Part shown: positions 1-9,386 of the stretch, in pieces | Layout of the letters: the number at the start of each line of letters is the position of its first letter | Position numbering within the stretch: the first letter of the stretch is position 1 | Assembly (NCBI GenBank): GCA_964614915.1 | Contig: CAZTNC010000003.1 | Coordinates: forward strand, 1 to 64,000 | DNA from: WTFY01 sp964614915 | GTDB taxonomy: Bacteria; Pseudomonadota; Gammaproteobacteria; UBA4575 | Length of the DNA: 64,000 nucleotides | Direction: 5' to 3' | The notes under the pieces: model-generated | Databases searched by the model: none | What the model saw: the letters and a program-made list of their open reading frames with translations, nothing else | Told to the model about the DNA's origin: nothing | Translations under genes and position numbers: made by a program

Positions 1-2
1 CC

Positions 3-890
3 GCAACCCTCGATCTCGCGATGGACGACGGCGCGCCGATACGCGTCGTGCGCCACGGCAACCCGTCCGGGCCGCGCGTGGTGCTGAGCCACGGCAACGG
101 CTTCGCCAGCGATTCCTACTTCCCGTTCTGGCGGCTGATGCTGGAGCGGTTCGACCTCGCCCTGTTCGATCTTCGCAACTGCGGGCGCAACCCGTTCCAC
201 GCCGCCGAGCCGCATGACTACCCGCGCTTCGCGCGCGACAACGCGACGGTGCATGGCGCGATCGCGAAGGAATGGGGCGCGAAGACCACGATCGGCGTTT
301 TCCACTCCATGTCGGCGATCGCAGCGTTGCTCGCGGTGGTCGACGGCGTCTGGCACTGGGATGCTCTGGTGCTGTTTGATCCGCCGGTGGTCCCGCCAGA
401 AGGGAATCCGCTGCGAGGCCCGCTGATGACTGCGGGTGAGTTGCTGCGCGACGCTGCCCAGAGTCGACAGAACTGGTTCCGGGATCCCGAGGACCTGGCC
501 GACGTGTTCCGTCACCTGAACCGCTTCCGCCGCCTGCGGAAAGGGGTGGCGGAACTCAACGCGAGGTCGGTGCTGCGTTTCGATCCTGAGAGCGGCGCAT
601 GGCAGCTTTGTTGTCCCGGCCCGGTCGAGGCCGGTCTCTACGTCGAGGTCGCCGGGCTGTCGATCTGGCGGAAGCCGGCTCCGCCAGCGCGCCCGTTCCT
701 GATCGTCGGCTCTGACCCGGAGCCTGTGGACGCGGCGAAGACCGCGGCCTGCTGCAAGCTGTTCTGCAAGACGTTCGGCATCGATTACGCTGTCGTGCCC
801 GATACCAGCCACCTTCTGCAGCTCGAGGAGCCGGAACAGTGCTTCGCTCTGTTCAGCGACTTCCTCGTCAACAACGGGATCGACGCATGA
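3..890 (+). CDS. alpha/beta hydrolase, probably 5'-truncated by the window edge
   Basis: This is an alpha/beta hydrolase of unknown substrate. An oxyanion-type SHGNGF motif follows the first strands, the nucleophile elbow reads FHSMSA (Ser in place of the usual final Gly), and a late DTSHLLQLEEP segment supplies the likely catalytic His. An ATG lies at 21, but the codons from 3 to 20 are all sense and read ATLDLA, which fits the beginning of the first strand, so translation may start upstream of the window. Alanine is mostly GCG here, whereas the following genes prefer GCC, suggesting foreign origin or a contig join. No partner gene is evident. The family is secure; the function is not. Confidence 0.75.
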   Translation, partial: ATLDLAMDDGAPIRVVRHGNPSGPRVVLSHGNGFASDSYFPFWRLMLERFDLALFDLRNCGRNPFHAAEPHDYPRFARDNATVHGAIAKEWGAKTTIGVFHSMSAIAALLAVVDGVWHWDALVLFDPPVVPPEGNPLRGPLMTAGELLRDAAQSRQNWFRDPEDLADVFRHLNRFRRLRKGVAELNARSVLRFDPESGAWQLCCPGPVEAGLYVEVAGLSIWRKPAPPARPFLIVGSDPEPVDAAKTAACCKLFCKTFGIDYAVVPDTSHLLQLEEPEQCFALFSDFLVNNGIDA

Positions 891-1071
891 CAAGGTGGTG
901 CACCATGAGGCCATTGCCTGCTCTCCCGTGTCGACTATTTTAGTACCGTGAAGCCTTGTTGAATGCGGGGCTAGGCCCTGATAACCTACTGATAGACAGT
1001 CCTTATTTCCCCACCTTGGCTCGCTGGTATCCCTGAGTCCGAATGTCAACATGAGCTTCATAGCCTGACGA

Positions 1072-3006
1072 ATGTCGCAGAGCGAAACGATCTTCAGCCC
1101 GGATGGGTTGCTGTCTGAGCACCTGGATAACTTTCGTTACCGCCCGCAGCAGCAGCACATGAGTGCCAGGGTGGAGTCGGCACTTGAGCAGCACAGCCAG
1201 CTCATCATTGAAGCCGGCACAGGCGTTGGAAAAACCTTCGCGTACCTGGTGCCCGCGTTGTTGTCCAGGCAAAAAGTGGTCATTTCCACAGGCACCCGTC
1301 ATTTGCAGGACCAGCTGTATTTCAAGGACCTGCCTGCCGTGCTGGACATCGTCAAGACACCGGTGTCCACGGCACTGCTCAAGGGCCGTGCCAACTATCT
1401 TTGTCTACATCGCTTGAAACATCACGTTCCTCGCACACGCCTGAATACCGGCCGCTCAGCCAAAAAAATCCAGACCATCCGTGAATGGTCACAGGTGACC
1501 CGAACAGGAGAGATCGCCGAGGTTAATTCGATCGGTGAAGGAGATCCGGTATGGTCGGCGGTGACATCGACCGTGGAGAACTGTCTCGGTTCTGAATGCC
1601 CGAGCTATCAGGATTGTCACGTGGTCAAGGCCAGGCGAAAGGCCCTGGAAGCGGACTTCGTGATCGTCAACCACCATCTGTTTTTTTCCGACCTGACCCT
1701 GAAGCAGGAGGAATTCGGGGAGCTGCTGCCGCAGGCGGATGCCTGCATCTTGGACGAGGCCCATCAACTGCCGGAACTTGCCAGCGATTTTCTGGCGACG
1801 ACCACCAGCAGCCGTCAACTGAAAAGCCTGGGAGAGGATGTCATTGCCGCACAGCTTGAGGAAGCTCCCGAGTCCGGTGCGGTCCGGGAGGTTGTCAGTG
1901 CCTTGCAGAAGGCCACCGCGGATTTCCTGCTGGCCCTGGCCGGGCGCAAGGAGCGAACCCAGTGGCACGAAGCGGTGGCATCTGCTGATACCCAGGAGCG
2001 GTTCGACGAGCTTTGCCGGTCATTGGACCAATTGTCCGGAGAGTTGTCGGTGTTGAGTGAGCGCGGCAAGGTGCTGGCACGTTGCCAGGAGCGTTGCGAC
2101 AAGCTCGTACAGCAGTTGCAACAGTTTTCAGAGCAGCAGGATGCTTGGGTGAGCTGGGTGGAGAGTCTTGAGAAAGGATTCAGGTTGCACAGTACGCCGC
2201 TGGTGATTGCCGACTTGTTCCAGGCGCTGATTCAGAAGCATCGGTGCAGCTGGATCTTTACCTCGGCCACACTGACCATGAATGCACAGTTCGACCATTT
2301 TCAGCAGCAACTGGGACTCGCAGATGCCGAAACCCTGATGCTGGACAGCCCTTTTGACTTTGAGGCGAGTACACGCCTTTTCCTGCCGGACATTGCTGCT
2401 GAACCGGGCAGCGACAACTACACCGGTCTTATGCTGGATGCTGTCCTACCCGTGCTGCACGCCAACCGGGGTCGTGCATTTTTTCTGTTCAGCAGCCACC
2501 GGGCCCTGCGTCTTGCCGCAGATTTTTTACGGGAGGAGAATGAATTCAATCTGCTGGTACAGGGCGAGGCACCGCGCAGGGAACTGCTCGAGCGCTTTGT
2601 AAAAACAGAGCAGGCCGTCCTGCTTGGCGCCAGCAGTTTCTGGGAAGGCGTGGATATTCGGGGAAGCGCATTAAGCTGTGTTGTAATCGACAAGCTGCCC
2701 TTTGCGGCGCCGGATGATCCCGTGCTTGCGGGGCGTCTGCGGGCCTTGCGCGAGTCGGGAGAAAACCCGTTTTTGTTCTACCAGTTGCCACAGGCGGTGA
2801 TCGCTCTGAAGCAGGGTGTTGGCAGGCTGATCCGCGATGAAGAAGACTACGGGGTGGTGGCGATTTGCGACCCAAGACTAACGTCCAAGGCCTACGGGAA
2901 GTCGTTCATCAACAGTCTGCCGGACATGCCCCTTACTTCCAGCCCCGATGAGGTGATTCACTTTCTTGACCAGCAGGAGCTCGGGCATGAAGTATCTTGC
3001 AATTGA
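1072..3006 (+). CDS. yoaA: ATP-dependent DNA helicase, YoaA/DinG-like (XPD family)
   Basis: A superfamily 2 Fe-S DNA helicase, expected to unwind DNA 5' to 3' in repair. Walker A (AGTGVGKT, residues 48-55) and the DEAH box (228-231) are present. Four cysteines at about 111, 171, 176 and 182 sit between these motifs, as in the 4Fe-4S domain of XPD/DinG/YoaA. The C-terminal helicase half carries the QGVGRLIR motif VI. The 644 aa length matches YoaA rather than the longer DinG. tsaB follows, overlapping by 20 nt, the same order as yoaA-tsaB in Escherichia coli. The ATG at 1072 gives a normal N-terminus ending in the RPQQ Q-motif region. Confidence 0.92.
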   Translation: MSQSETIFSPDGLLSEHLDNFRYRPQQQHMSARVESALEQHSQLIIEAGTGVGKTFAYLVPALLSRQKVVISTGTRHLQDQLYFKDLPAVLDIVKTPVSTALLKGRANYLCLHRLKHHVPRTRLNTGRSAKKIQTIREWSQVTRTGEIAEVNSIGEGDPVWSAVTSTVENCLGSECPSYQDCHVVKARRKALEADFVIVNHHLFFSDLTLKQEEFGELLPQADACILDEAHQLPELASDFLATTTSSRQLKSLGEDVIAAQLEEAPESGAVREVVSALQKATADFLLALAGRKERTQWHEAVASADTQERFDELCRSLDQLSGELSVLSERGKVLARCQERCDKLVQQLQQFSEQQDAWVSWVESLEKGFRLHSTPLVIADLFQALIQKHRCSWIFTSATLTMNAQFDHFQQQLGLADAETLMLDSPFDFEASTRLFLPDIAAEPGSDNYTGLMLDAVLPVLHANRGRAFFLFSSHRALRLAADFLREENEFNLLVQGEAPRRELLERFVKTEQAVLLGASSFWEGVDIRGSALSCVVIDKLPFAAPDDPVLAGRLRALRESGENPFLFYQLPQAVIALKQGVGRLIRDEEDYGVVAICDPRLTSKAYGKSFINSLPDMPLTSSPDEVIHFLDQQELGHEVSCN

Positions 3007-3676
3007 GACGGCCACCGAGTGCTGCTCGGTCGCTCTGTTCCATGACGATGCGATCATCAGCGAAAGCAAGGTAGCGCCGCTTCGCCACAACGAAATTGTG
3101 CTGTCCATGTGTGAACGGGTCCTCGCGCAGGCCGAAGTCGGTCTTTCCCAGCTGGATGGCATAGCGTTCGGATGCGGCCCCGGGGCATTCACCGGTGTGC
3201 GCCTTGCTACCAGCATCACCCAGGGGATCGCTCTGGCACAGGATTTACCGGTGGTCCCGGTCTCCTCGCTGGCGGCTCTGGCACAAGCCGCCCATTGCCA
3301 GCACGAAGTGTCACAGGTGCTGGCCTGCATTGATGCACGCATGCAGGAGGTCTACGTGGCCCTGTATCAACTCGATGAAAACAAGACCATGCAGTTGGAG
3401 GGCGAAGAGCAGGTCATCGCACCCGACCTGCTGAGTGTGGAAGTAAGTGAGCACTGCATGGGCTTTGGCTCGGGATGGAGGCCCTATGCGGAAATCCTGC
3501 TTGAGCGCTGCGGGAAAACCATTGCCTTTGATGCCGACGCTGCACCGCAGGCAGAATTCGTGGCGGTGCTGGCCAAACCCCGTTTCGAGCGTGGCGAAAC
3601 GGTTTCGGCGACGCAAGCCCTGCCGGTCTACGTGCGCCATGATGTCGCGCAAAAACCGAAATCCAAGGCCATCTGA
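2987..3676 (+). CDS. tsaB: tRNA t6A37 threonylcarbamoyladenosine biosynthesis protein TsaB
   Basis: TsaB is the scaffold partner of TsaD and TsaE in making t6A37 on ANN-decoding tRNAs in the cytoplasm. The N-terminus MKYLAIETATECCSVAL has the ASKHA-fold phosphate-binding strand, and GCGPGAFTGVRLA near residue 70 is the TsaB signature. An in-frame ATG lies at 2966, but the ATG at 2987 gives the family N-terminus, so I start there (229 aa). The start lies inside the end of yoaA, which suggests translational coupling. Confidence 0.93.
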   Translation: MKYLAIETATECCSVALFHDDAIISESKVAPLRHNEIVLSMCERVLAQAEVGLSQLDGIAFGCGPGAFTGVRLATSITQGIALAQDLPVVPVSSLAALAQAAHCQHEVSQVLACIDARMQEVYVALYQLDENKTMQLEGEEQVIAPDLLSVEVSEHCMGFGSGWRPYAEILLERCGKTIAFDADAAPQAEFVAVLAKPRFERGETVSATQALPVYVRHDVAQKPKSKAI

Positions 3677-3749
3677 GGACACTTCTCCCGTGCCCGGCCC
3701 GCAATGAGCATCCGGGAACCTTTTTAGCTGATTTTGCTACACTGCACCG

Positions 3750-4067
3750 ATGGAGCGCATCTACAGCGAACCCAGCCCCATCCTGATCCACCACCTCAAG
3801 GACATCCTGGAGGAGAAGGGCATCCCCACCATCATCAAGAACGAGTTTTTGAGCGGCGGCGTGGGCGAGTTGCCGCCTACCGAGGTATGGCCTGAACTGT
3901 GGGTCGTGGACAAAGAGGATGGAGACGCTGCCCAGAAGATTGTGCAGGATTTCATACAGTCGACCAAAAGCCTTTCCGGGGACTGGGTATGTGTGGCATG
4001 CGGCGAGCATGTGGAAGGCCAGTTCAAGGTGTGCTGGAACTGCGGGGCAGTGCCGGAGACAGACTAG
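3750..4067 (+). CDS. DUF2007 domain protein with C-terminal zinc ribbon
   Basis: A 105 aa protein. The first 70 residues (MERIYSEPSPILIHHLKDIL ... ELWVVDKEDGDAA) match the DUF2007 'putative signal-transducing' domain, a small alpha/beta fold related to PII-like ACT folds. The last 30 residues add CVAC ... CWNC, two CxxC pairs that should bind zinc. The role is unknown in the family. There is no obvious Shine-Dalgarno sequence; a TGcTACACT extended -10 at 3735-3743 lies just before the ATG. Confidence 0.8.
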   Translation: MERIYSEPSPILIHHLKDILEEKGIPTIIKNEFLSGGVGELPPTEVWPELWVVDKEDGDAAQKIVQDFIQSTKSLSGDWVCVACGEHVEGQFKVCWNCGAVPETD

Positions 4068-4097
4068 GGCGGCAGGGTATCGGGCAGGCAGCAAGGA

Positions 4098-4880
4098 ATG
4101 AAAATCCAAGGACGTCTCTTTCGCACAGCGAAACTGGCCCTGCTGTGGTGTCTGTGGGTGCCGGCGGTTTCTGTCGCCGGATGGAGCATTACCGAGGTAC
4201 ATCTGCAATACGGCAACCTGGATGTACCGACGTTTGCAGGCGGTGGCCATTCCGATCACCTCATCTATACATTGCAACATGCCAGTGGCTGGGAATACGG
4301 CGACAACTTTATCTTTCTGGACGTGCTCGATGCGCGGGAGTCCGGTTTCCAGGATTTTGATCTGTACGGCGAGTGGTATTCGAATTTCAGCGTCGGAAAA
4401 CTGTCGGGTCGAAAAGTCAGCTTCGGTCCCGTGTCGGACATCGGCTTTTTGCTGGGCCTCAACTGGGCCCGCGACTCCGAGGTGATGAAATACCTGCCGG
4501 GCCTGCGGCTGTCCCTGGACATCGAGGGCTTTGCCTTTGCCAACCTCGACATCATGGCGTACATCGATGACAGTAATGGACTGTCCTCGGGGGGTGCACC
4601 GAAAGAAGACGATTCCTTCCTGGTGGATTTCAATTTTGCACGGCCCTTCAGTGTCGGCGCCTACCAGTTCAGTATCGAGGGCCACATCGAGTATGCCGGA
4701 TCACGGGACAACGAACTCGGCGACCGGGTCGAATCCTGGGTGCTGGCCCAGCCACAGCTGCGCTGGCGAGCAAATGACCATGTATCGATGGGGATTGAGT
4801 ACCAGTACTGGATGAACAAGCTCGGGGACAAGGCCACCGATGAGAATACCGTGCAGGCCCTATTTGTCTGGACGTTCTGA
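4098..4880 (+). CDS. outer membrane protein, Tsx-like nucleoside channel family
   Basis: A 260 aa predicted beta-barrel with a signal peptide (basic MKIQGRLFRTAK, hydrophobic core, cleavage near VSVAG). The mature part alternates hydrophobic and polar residues, is rich in aromatics, begins GWSITEVHLQYG and ends in phenylalanine (FVWTF), as outer-membrane barrels do. The pattern, including DFDLYGEW and GLNWARDSE, resembles the nucleoside-specific channel family Tsx (Channel_Tsx). It lies 30 nt after the DUF2007 gene, probably cotranscribed, and converges on valS with a gap of only 22 nt. Substrate specificity cannot be read from the sequence. Confidence 0.75.
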   Translation: MKIQGRLFRTAKLALLWCLWVPAVSVAGWSITEVHLQYGNLDVPTFAGGGHSDHLIYTLQHASGWEYGDNFIFLDVLDARESGFQDFDLYGEWYSNFSVGKLSGRKVSFGPVSDIGFLLGLNWARDSEVMKYLPGLRLSLDIEGFAFANLDIMAYIDDSNGLSSGGAPKEDDSFLVDFNFARPFSVGAYQFSIEGHIEYAGSRDNELGDRVESWVLAQPQLRWRANDHVSMGIEYQYWMNKLGDKATDENTVQALFVWTF

Positions 4881-4902
4881 CGTCCGGCAGGGAAGCTGAA
4901 AC

Positions 4903-7668
4903 TCAGCTGGCCTGGATTTTTGTAAGCTGTTCGCGCAATTGCTGCAAGGAGGCTTGCGTGGCGTCGAATCGCGCCACCTCCTGCTCGACGATGGCCGCGG
5001 GTGCCTTGTCTTTGAAATTCGGGTTGTCGAGCTTACTTTGGAGCTTCTCCAGACCGGACTCCAGTTTCCCGATCTCCTTTTTCAGCCTCGCACACTCTGC
5101 GTCCTTGTCGATCAGGCCCGCCAGCGGGATGAGGATTTTCATTTGGCCCGCAAGCGCCGTGGCGGACTCAGGCGGCGTTTCATCCTGTAGCCAGCGGACA
5201 TCCTCCAGCATGGCAAGCTCGCAGATGTACGTGCGAGTGTCCTCGAAATACGCCTGATCCTGAGAGGAGGCGTTCTGAATCAGTACGGAGAGCCGTTTCC
5301 CCGGCGGAACGTCCATGTCGGAGCGAACCTTGCGCACAGCATTGACCAGGTCCTTCGCCCACTCCATTTTCGGCAGGCTATCCGCGTCGATGTGTCGCCG
5401 TTCGCTGCACGGGAAGGGCTGCAGCATGATGCTTTCGCCTTCAATGCACATTCTTTTCGCAATCAGTTGCCAGATTTCCTCGGTGATGAAGGGGATGATT
5501 GGGTGCAGCAGGCGCAGCGAGGTATCCAGCACCTCGAGAAGCACACGCCGTGTGTTTTGCTTGACCTGCGGTGGAGCATCGTCACGGAAAAGTGTCGGTT
5601 TGCACAACTCGATATACCAGTCACACAGTTCATGCCAGACGAAGTCGTACAGGGCCTGTGCGGCCAGATCAAAGCGGTAGCCTGTCAGGTACCTGTGGGT
5701 CAGGTCGATCACTTCCTGCTGCCTGCCGAGGACCCAGCGGTCCGCCAGGGTGGTGTAGCTGGCGTCGATTTGCGTGGCGATGTCCTGGTCCTCGGTGATC
5801 ATGAGCGTGAAGCGCGCGGCATTCCACAGCTTGTTGCAGAAGTTTCGATACCCCTCGATGCGGCTGAGGTGGAACTTGATGTCGCGCCCGAACGAGGCCT
5901 GCGCGGCGAACGAGAACCGCAGCGCATCGGTGCCATGGGCCTTGATGCCGTTCGGATATTCCCTGCGCGTGGCTTTCTCGATCGCAGGTGCCATGTCCGG
6001 CTGCATCAGTCCACGGGTGCGTTTTTGTACCAGTGCCTCTAGGTCGATTCCGTCGATGATGTCGATGGGGTCCAGCACGTTGCCCTTGGATTTTGACATT
6101 TTCTGACCATTGGCATCGCGCACCAGGCCGTGCACGTAGACCTTGCGAAACGGGACATCGTCCATGAATTTCAAACCCATCATGACCATGCGTGCCACCC
6201 AGAAAAAGATGATGTCGAAGCCGGTGATCAGCACGGAGGTCGGATAAAAGGTCTCGAGCGCATCGTTTTTTTCGGGCCAGCCGAGCGTCGAGAAGGGCCA
6301 CAACGCAGAAGAAAACCAGGTATCGAGCACGTCCTCGTCCCGGGTCAGTGCCAGATCCGGGTCCAGGCCGTACTTTTGACGCACGTGTACCTCGTCGTGC
6401 CCGACATAGGCCGTGCCCTCGCTGTCGTACCAGGCCGGGATGCGGTGCCCCCACCACAACTGGCGGCTGATGCACCAGTCCTGGAGATTGTGCATCCACT
6501 CGAAGTAGGTTTTGCTCCAGTTCTCCGGCACGAACTCGATGCTGCCGTCTTTCACGGCTTCGATGGCCGGTTCGGCCAGCGCCTGCACGCTGACGTACCA
6601 CTGCAGGGTCAGGTAAGGCTCGACGATGGCACCGGAGCGGTCCCCGCGGGGGATGACATGGCGGTGCTTTCGGGTTTCGGCAAGCAGTCCCTGCGCCTTC
6701 AGGTCTTCGATGATCTTCCTGCGCGCCTCGAAACGGTCCATGTCCCGGTAGGCAGGCGGCGCATTGTGGTTGAGCCTGGCATCGTCGGTAAAAATGTTGA
6801 TTTGTTCCAGGTCGTGGCGGAGGCCCACTTCATAGTCGTTGAAATCATGGGCCGGGGTGATCTTCACGCATCCGGATCCGAACTCCGGGTCCACGTATTC
6901 GTCGGCGATGACGGGGATTTCGCGATCGGTCAGGGGCAGCTTCAGCGTCTTGCCTACGAGGGTTTGGTAACGCTCATCATCCGGGTGCACGGCGACCGCG
7001 CTGTCACCGAGCAGCGTCTCGGGCCGGGTGGTGGCCACCGTCACGTGGCCGTCGCCATCGGCATGCGGGTAGCGGATATGCCACATGTGCCCGTCTTCTT
7101 CTTCCGAGATGACTTCCAGGTCGGACACCGCGGTGTGCAGCACGGGGTCCCAGTTGACCAGGCGCTTGCCGCGGTAGATGAGCCCCTCGTCGTAGAGGCG
7201 AACGAACACGGTTTTGACGGCCTCGGAAAGGCTGTCGTCCATGGTGAACCTCTCGCGCGACCAGTCCAGCGAGGAGCCCATGCGTTCGAGCTGGCGGCTG
7301 ATCGTTTGCCCGGAATGCTCCTTCCACTCCCAGATTTTCTCCACGAACTTCTCGCGGCCGAGATCGTGACGCGTCTCGCCCTGGGCATTCAACTGACGCT
7401 CCACGACCATCTGCGTGGCAATTCCTGCATGGTCCGTGCCGGGTTGCCAGAGCGTGTTGAAGCCCGCCATGCGGTGATAGCGGGTCAGGCAATCCATCAG
7501 GGTGTTGTTGAAGGCATGCCCCATGTGCAGGGTGCCGGTGACGTTGGGCGGCGGGATCATGATGCAGTACGGGGGATTACCGCCCCCGCTAGGTGCAAAA
7601 TAGCCGCTGTCCTTCCAGTGCCGGTACCACTTCTGCTCGATGTTCGCTGGCTGGTAGGTTTTTTCCAT
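4903..7668 (-). CDS. valS: valine--tRNA ligase
   Basis: Class I aminoacyl-tRNA synthetase charging tRNA-Val. The HIGH signature is HMGH at residues 48-51 and the KMSKS loop is at 523-527. The CP1 editing domain lies between them (TTRPETLLGD near 215-225). A C-terminal coiled-coil arm, rich in Leu, Glu and Lys, runs from about 858 to the end, as in bacterial ValRS. Length 921 aa is normal. pepA lies upstream on the same strand, but the holC gene that usually separates pepA and valS is missing. Confidence 0.97.
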   Translation of the reverse strand: MEKTYQPANIEQKWYRHWKDSGYFAPSGGGNPPYCIMIPPPNVTGTLHMGHAFNNTLMDCLTRYHRMAGFNTLWQPGTDHAGIATQMVVERQLNAQGETRHDLGREKFVEKIWEWKEHSGQTISRQLERMGSSLDWSRERFTMDDSLSEAVKTVFVRLYDEGLIYRGKRLVNWDPVLHTAVSDLEVISEEEDGHMWHIRYPHADGDGHVTVATTRPETLLGDSAVAVHPDDERYQTLVGKTLKLPLTDREIPVIADEYVDPEFGSGCVKITPAHDFNDYEVGLRHDLEQINIFTDDARLNHNAPPAYRDMDRFEARRKIIEDLKAQGLLAETRKHRHVIPRGDRSGAIVEPYLTLQWYVSVQALAEPAIEAVKDGSIEFVPENWSKTYFEWMHNLQDWCISRQLWWGHRIPAWYDSEGTAYVGHDEVHVRQKYGLDPDLALTRDEDVLDTWFSSALWPFSTLGWPEKNDALETFYPTSVLITGFDIIFFWVARMVMMGLKFMDDVPFRKVYVHGLVRDANGQKMSKSKGNVLDPIDIIDGIDLEALVQKRTRGLMQPDMAPAIEKATRREYPNGIKAHGTDALRFSFAAQASFGRDIKFHLSRIEGYRNFCNKLWNAARFTLMITEDQDIATQIDASYTTLADRWVLGRQQEVIDLTHRYLTGYRFDLAAQALYDFVWHELCDWYIELCKPTLFRDDAPPQVKQNTRRVLLEVLDTSLRLLHPIIPFITEEIWQLIAKRMCIEGESIMLQPFPCSERRHIDADSLPKMEWAKDLVNAVRKVRSDMDVPPGKRLSVLIQNASSQDQAYFEDTRTYICELAMLEDVRWLQDETPPESATALAGQMKILIPLAGLIDKDAECARLKKEIGKLESGLEKLQSKLDNPNFKDKAPAAIVEQEVARFDATQASLQQLREQLTKIQAS

Positions 7669-7720
7669 GACGGGTGCCTGAATGCCGGATTCCGGACGGG
7701 AACGCTATGCGCGCGTATGA

Positions 7721-7741
7721 TGCAGCCAGCCTGCGGCTGCA
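7721..7741. other. hairpin in the pepA-valS gap
   Basis: A perfect 7-bp inverted repeat (TGCAGCC / GGCTGCA, 7-nt loop) in the 115-bp space between the pepA stop and the valS start. No T-tract follows on either strand, so it is not a classic terminator; it could attenuate or process a pepA-valS transcript. Confidence 0.35.
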
Positions 7742-7783
7742 TGCAAGCACGGTGTGGCGGTCATCAAACGGGCCGTGCGTGAC

Positions 7784-9289
7784 TCAGTGTTCCTGCGGGT
7801 AGGCCTGCGAGATCAGGTATTGCGACAGCAGGGGTACCGGCCTGCCGGTGGCCCCTTTTTGCTTGCCCGCGCTGTGCCAGGCGATGCCTGCGATATCGAG
7901 ATGGGCCCAGCGGTATTTCTCGGTGAACCGGGACAGGAAGCAGGCGGCCGTGATGGTTCCGGCCCAGCGCCCCCCGATGTTGGCCATGTCCGCGAAATTG
8001 CTGTCCAGCTGGGACTGGTAGTCCTCCCACAGAGGCAGCCGCCAGGTGCGGTCTCCACTGACATCCCCCGCCTTGTACAGGTCCTCGACCAGCGGCTCGT
8101 CGTTGCACATCAGCCCGGAAGGCACGTTGCCGAGTGCCACCACGCAGGCCCCGGTCAGCGTGGCGATGTCGATGACGGTCTCGGGATCGAACTTCTCCAC
8201 ATAGGTCAGGGCATCGCACAGCACCAGGCGCCCCTCCGCATCGGTATTCAGGATCTCCACGGTCTGCCCGGACATGGTCGTGACGACATCGCCCGGTCGG
8301 CTGGCCCGCCCGCCCGGCATATTTTCGGCGCACGCGACCACCCCGACCACATTCAGCGGGATCTCCAGTTCGCAGCAGGCCTTGATCGTGCCGAGCACGC
8401 TGGCCGCCCCGCACATGTCGAATTTCATCTCGTCCATGGCGTTGCCCGGCTTGAGCGAAATTCCGCCCGTATCGAAGGTGATGCCCTTGCCGACCAGCAC
8501 CGACGGGCGTGCATCCGGTGCACCGCCGCGGTATTCCAGGGTCACCAGCTTGGCGGGCTCTACACTGCCGCTTGAAACCGACAGCAGGGCGCCCATGCCC
8601 AGTTTTTTCATCTGGGCTTCCTCGATCACGCGCACCTGCAGCTTCGGGTGCTCCTTTTTCAGGCTGTGGGCCTGCTCCGCCAGGTAGGCCGGGGTGCAGA
8701 TATTCCCGGGCAGGTTGCCGAGATCCTTGGCAAACGCCATCCCGCTCGCAATCGCTTTTCCGAATTTGCGGCCCTGCCTGAGGCTCTCCAGTTCGTCAGC
8801 CTGGCTGGCCAGAAACTTCATTTTTTTCAGAGGGTTGCGGTCCTTGCCCGCCTTGGGCAGCGTGTGCGTGTAGCGGTACGCCGCCGCTTCGCCTGCCATC
8901 ACACTGACCTGCACGCGGGTGGGCAGGTCGGTATCCTTGACCGGCAGCTCGACCAGCGTGTTAATGACGTTGGCGGCGTTGCATTTCCTGGCCTCCTGGA
9001 TGCCGGCGGACAGGGCCTTGTGGAAGGCATGGGTGGTGAAGCGCTCGGCCTCTCCGCAGCCAACGATGACGATATGTGCGTGCTTGCTGCGGCTTGAGTT
9101 ATGCAGGGTGGTCGTCTGGCCCAGAGATGCCTTGGCGTGGCCACGCTGGCAGGCCCTGGTGAGCTTGCCCCGGTAGAGCGTATCGAGCTTTTTTGCGGAA
9201 GGGCTCAGTTGTCTGGGCTTGAACAAGCCGACGATGACACAGTCGGCAGCTTCCTTGTCCAGGGCTGCGGTTTTGGCGATGTACTCCAT
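7784..9289 (-). CDS. pepA: cytosol leucyl aminopeptidase (M17)
   Basis: A 501 aa M17 aminopeptidase that removes N-terminal residues; the E. coli protein also binds DNA as XerCD accessory factor. The two-metal catalytic domain shows VGKGITFDTGGISLKPG and the family signature NTDAEGRLVL. The N-terminal domain (1-170) is of normal size. It is divergent from lptF with 97 bp between start codons, the arrangement also found in E. coli. The ATG start gives MEYIAKTAALDKE, followed by a DCVIVGLF strand. Confidence 0.96.
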   Translation of the reverse strand: MEYIAKTAALDKEAADCVIVGLFKPRQLSPSAKKLDTLYRGKLTRACQRGHAKASLGQTTTLHNSSRSKHAHIVIVGCGEAERFTTHAFHKALSAGIQEARKCNAANVINTLVELPVKDTDLPTRVQVSVMAGEAAAYRYTHTLPKAGKDRNPLKKMKFLASQADELESLRQGRKFGKAIASGMAFAKDLGNLPGNICTPAYLAEQAHSLKKEHPKLQVRVIEEAQMKKLGMGALLSVSSGSVEPAKLVTLEYRGGAPDARPSVLVGKGITFDTGGISLKPGNAMDEMKFDMCGAASVLGTIKACCELEIPLNVVGVVACAENMPGGRASRPGDVVTTMSGQTVEILNTDAEGRLVLCDALTYVEKFDPETVIDIATLTGACVVALGNVPSGLMCNDEPLVEDLYKAGDVSGDRTWRLPLWEDYQSQLDSNFADMANIGGRWAGTITAACFLSRFTEKYRWAHLDIAGIAWHSAGKQKGATGRPVPLLSQYLISQAYPQEH

Positions 9290-9386
9290 TGATTTCCTCT
9301 ATATTTGGCGATGGATTTTCCCTTACTGCTAAAATGATACTGGTTTTGGCCCGCATGTGGGTAGACCCGAAGCTGCAAACCACCCA

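Noticed and set aside
6130..7782. 550-codon open frame on the plus strand
   Set aside because: Entirely antisense to valS; the frame is open because of GC-rich codon bias, and it has no recognisable domain.
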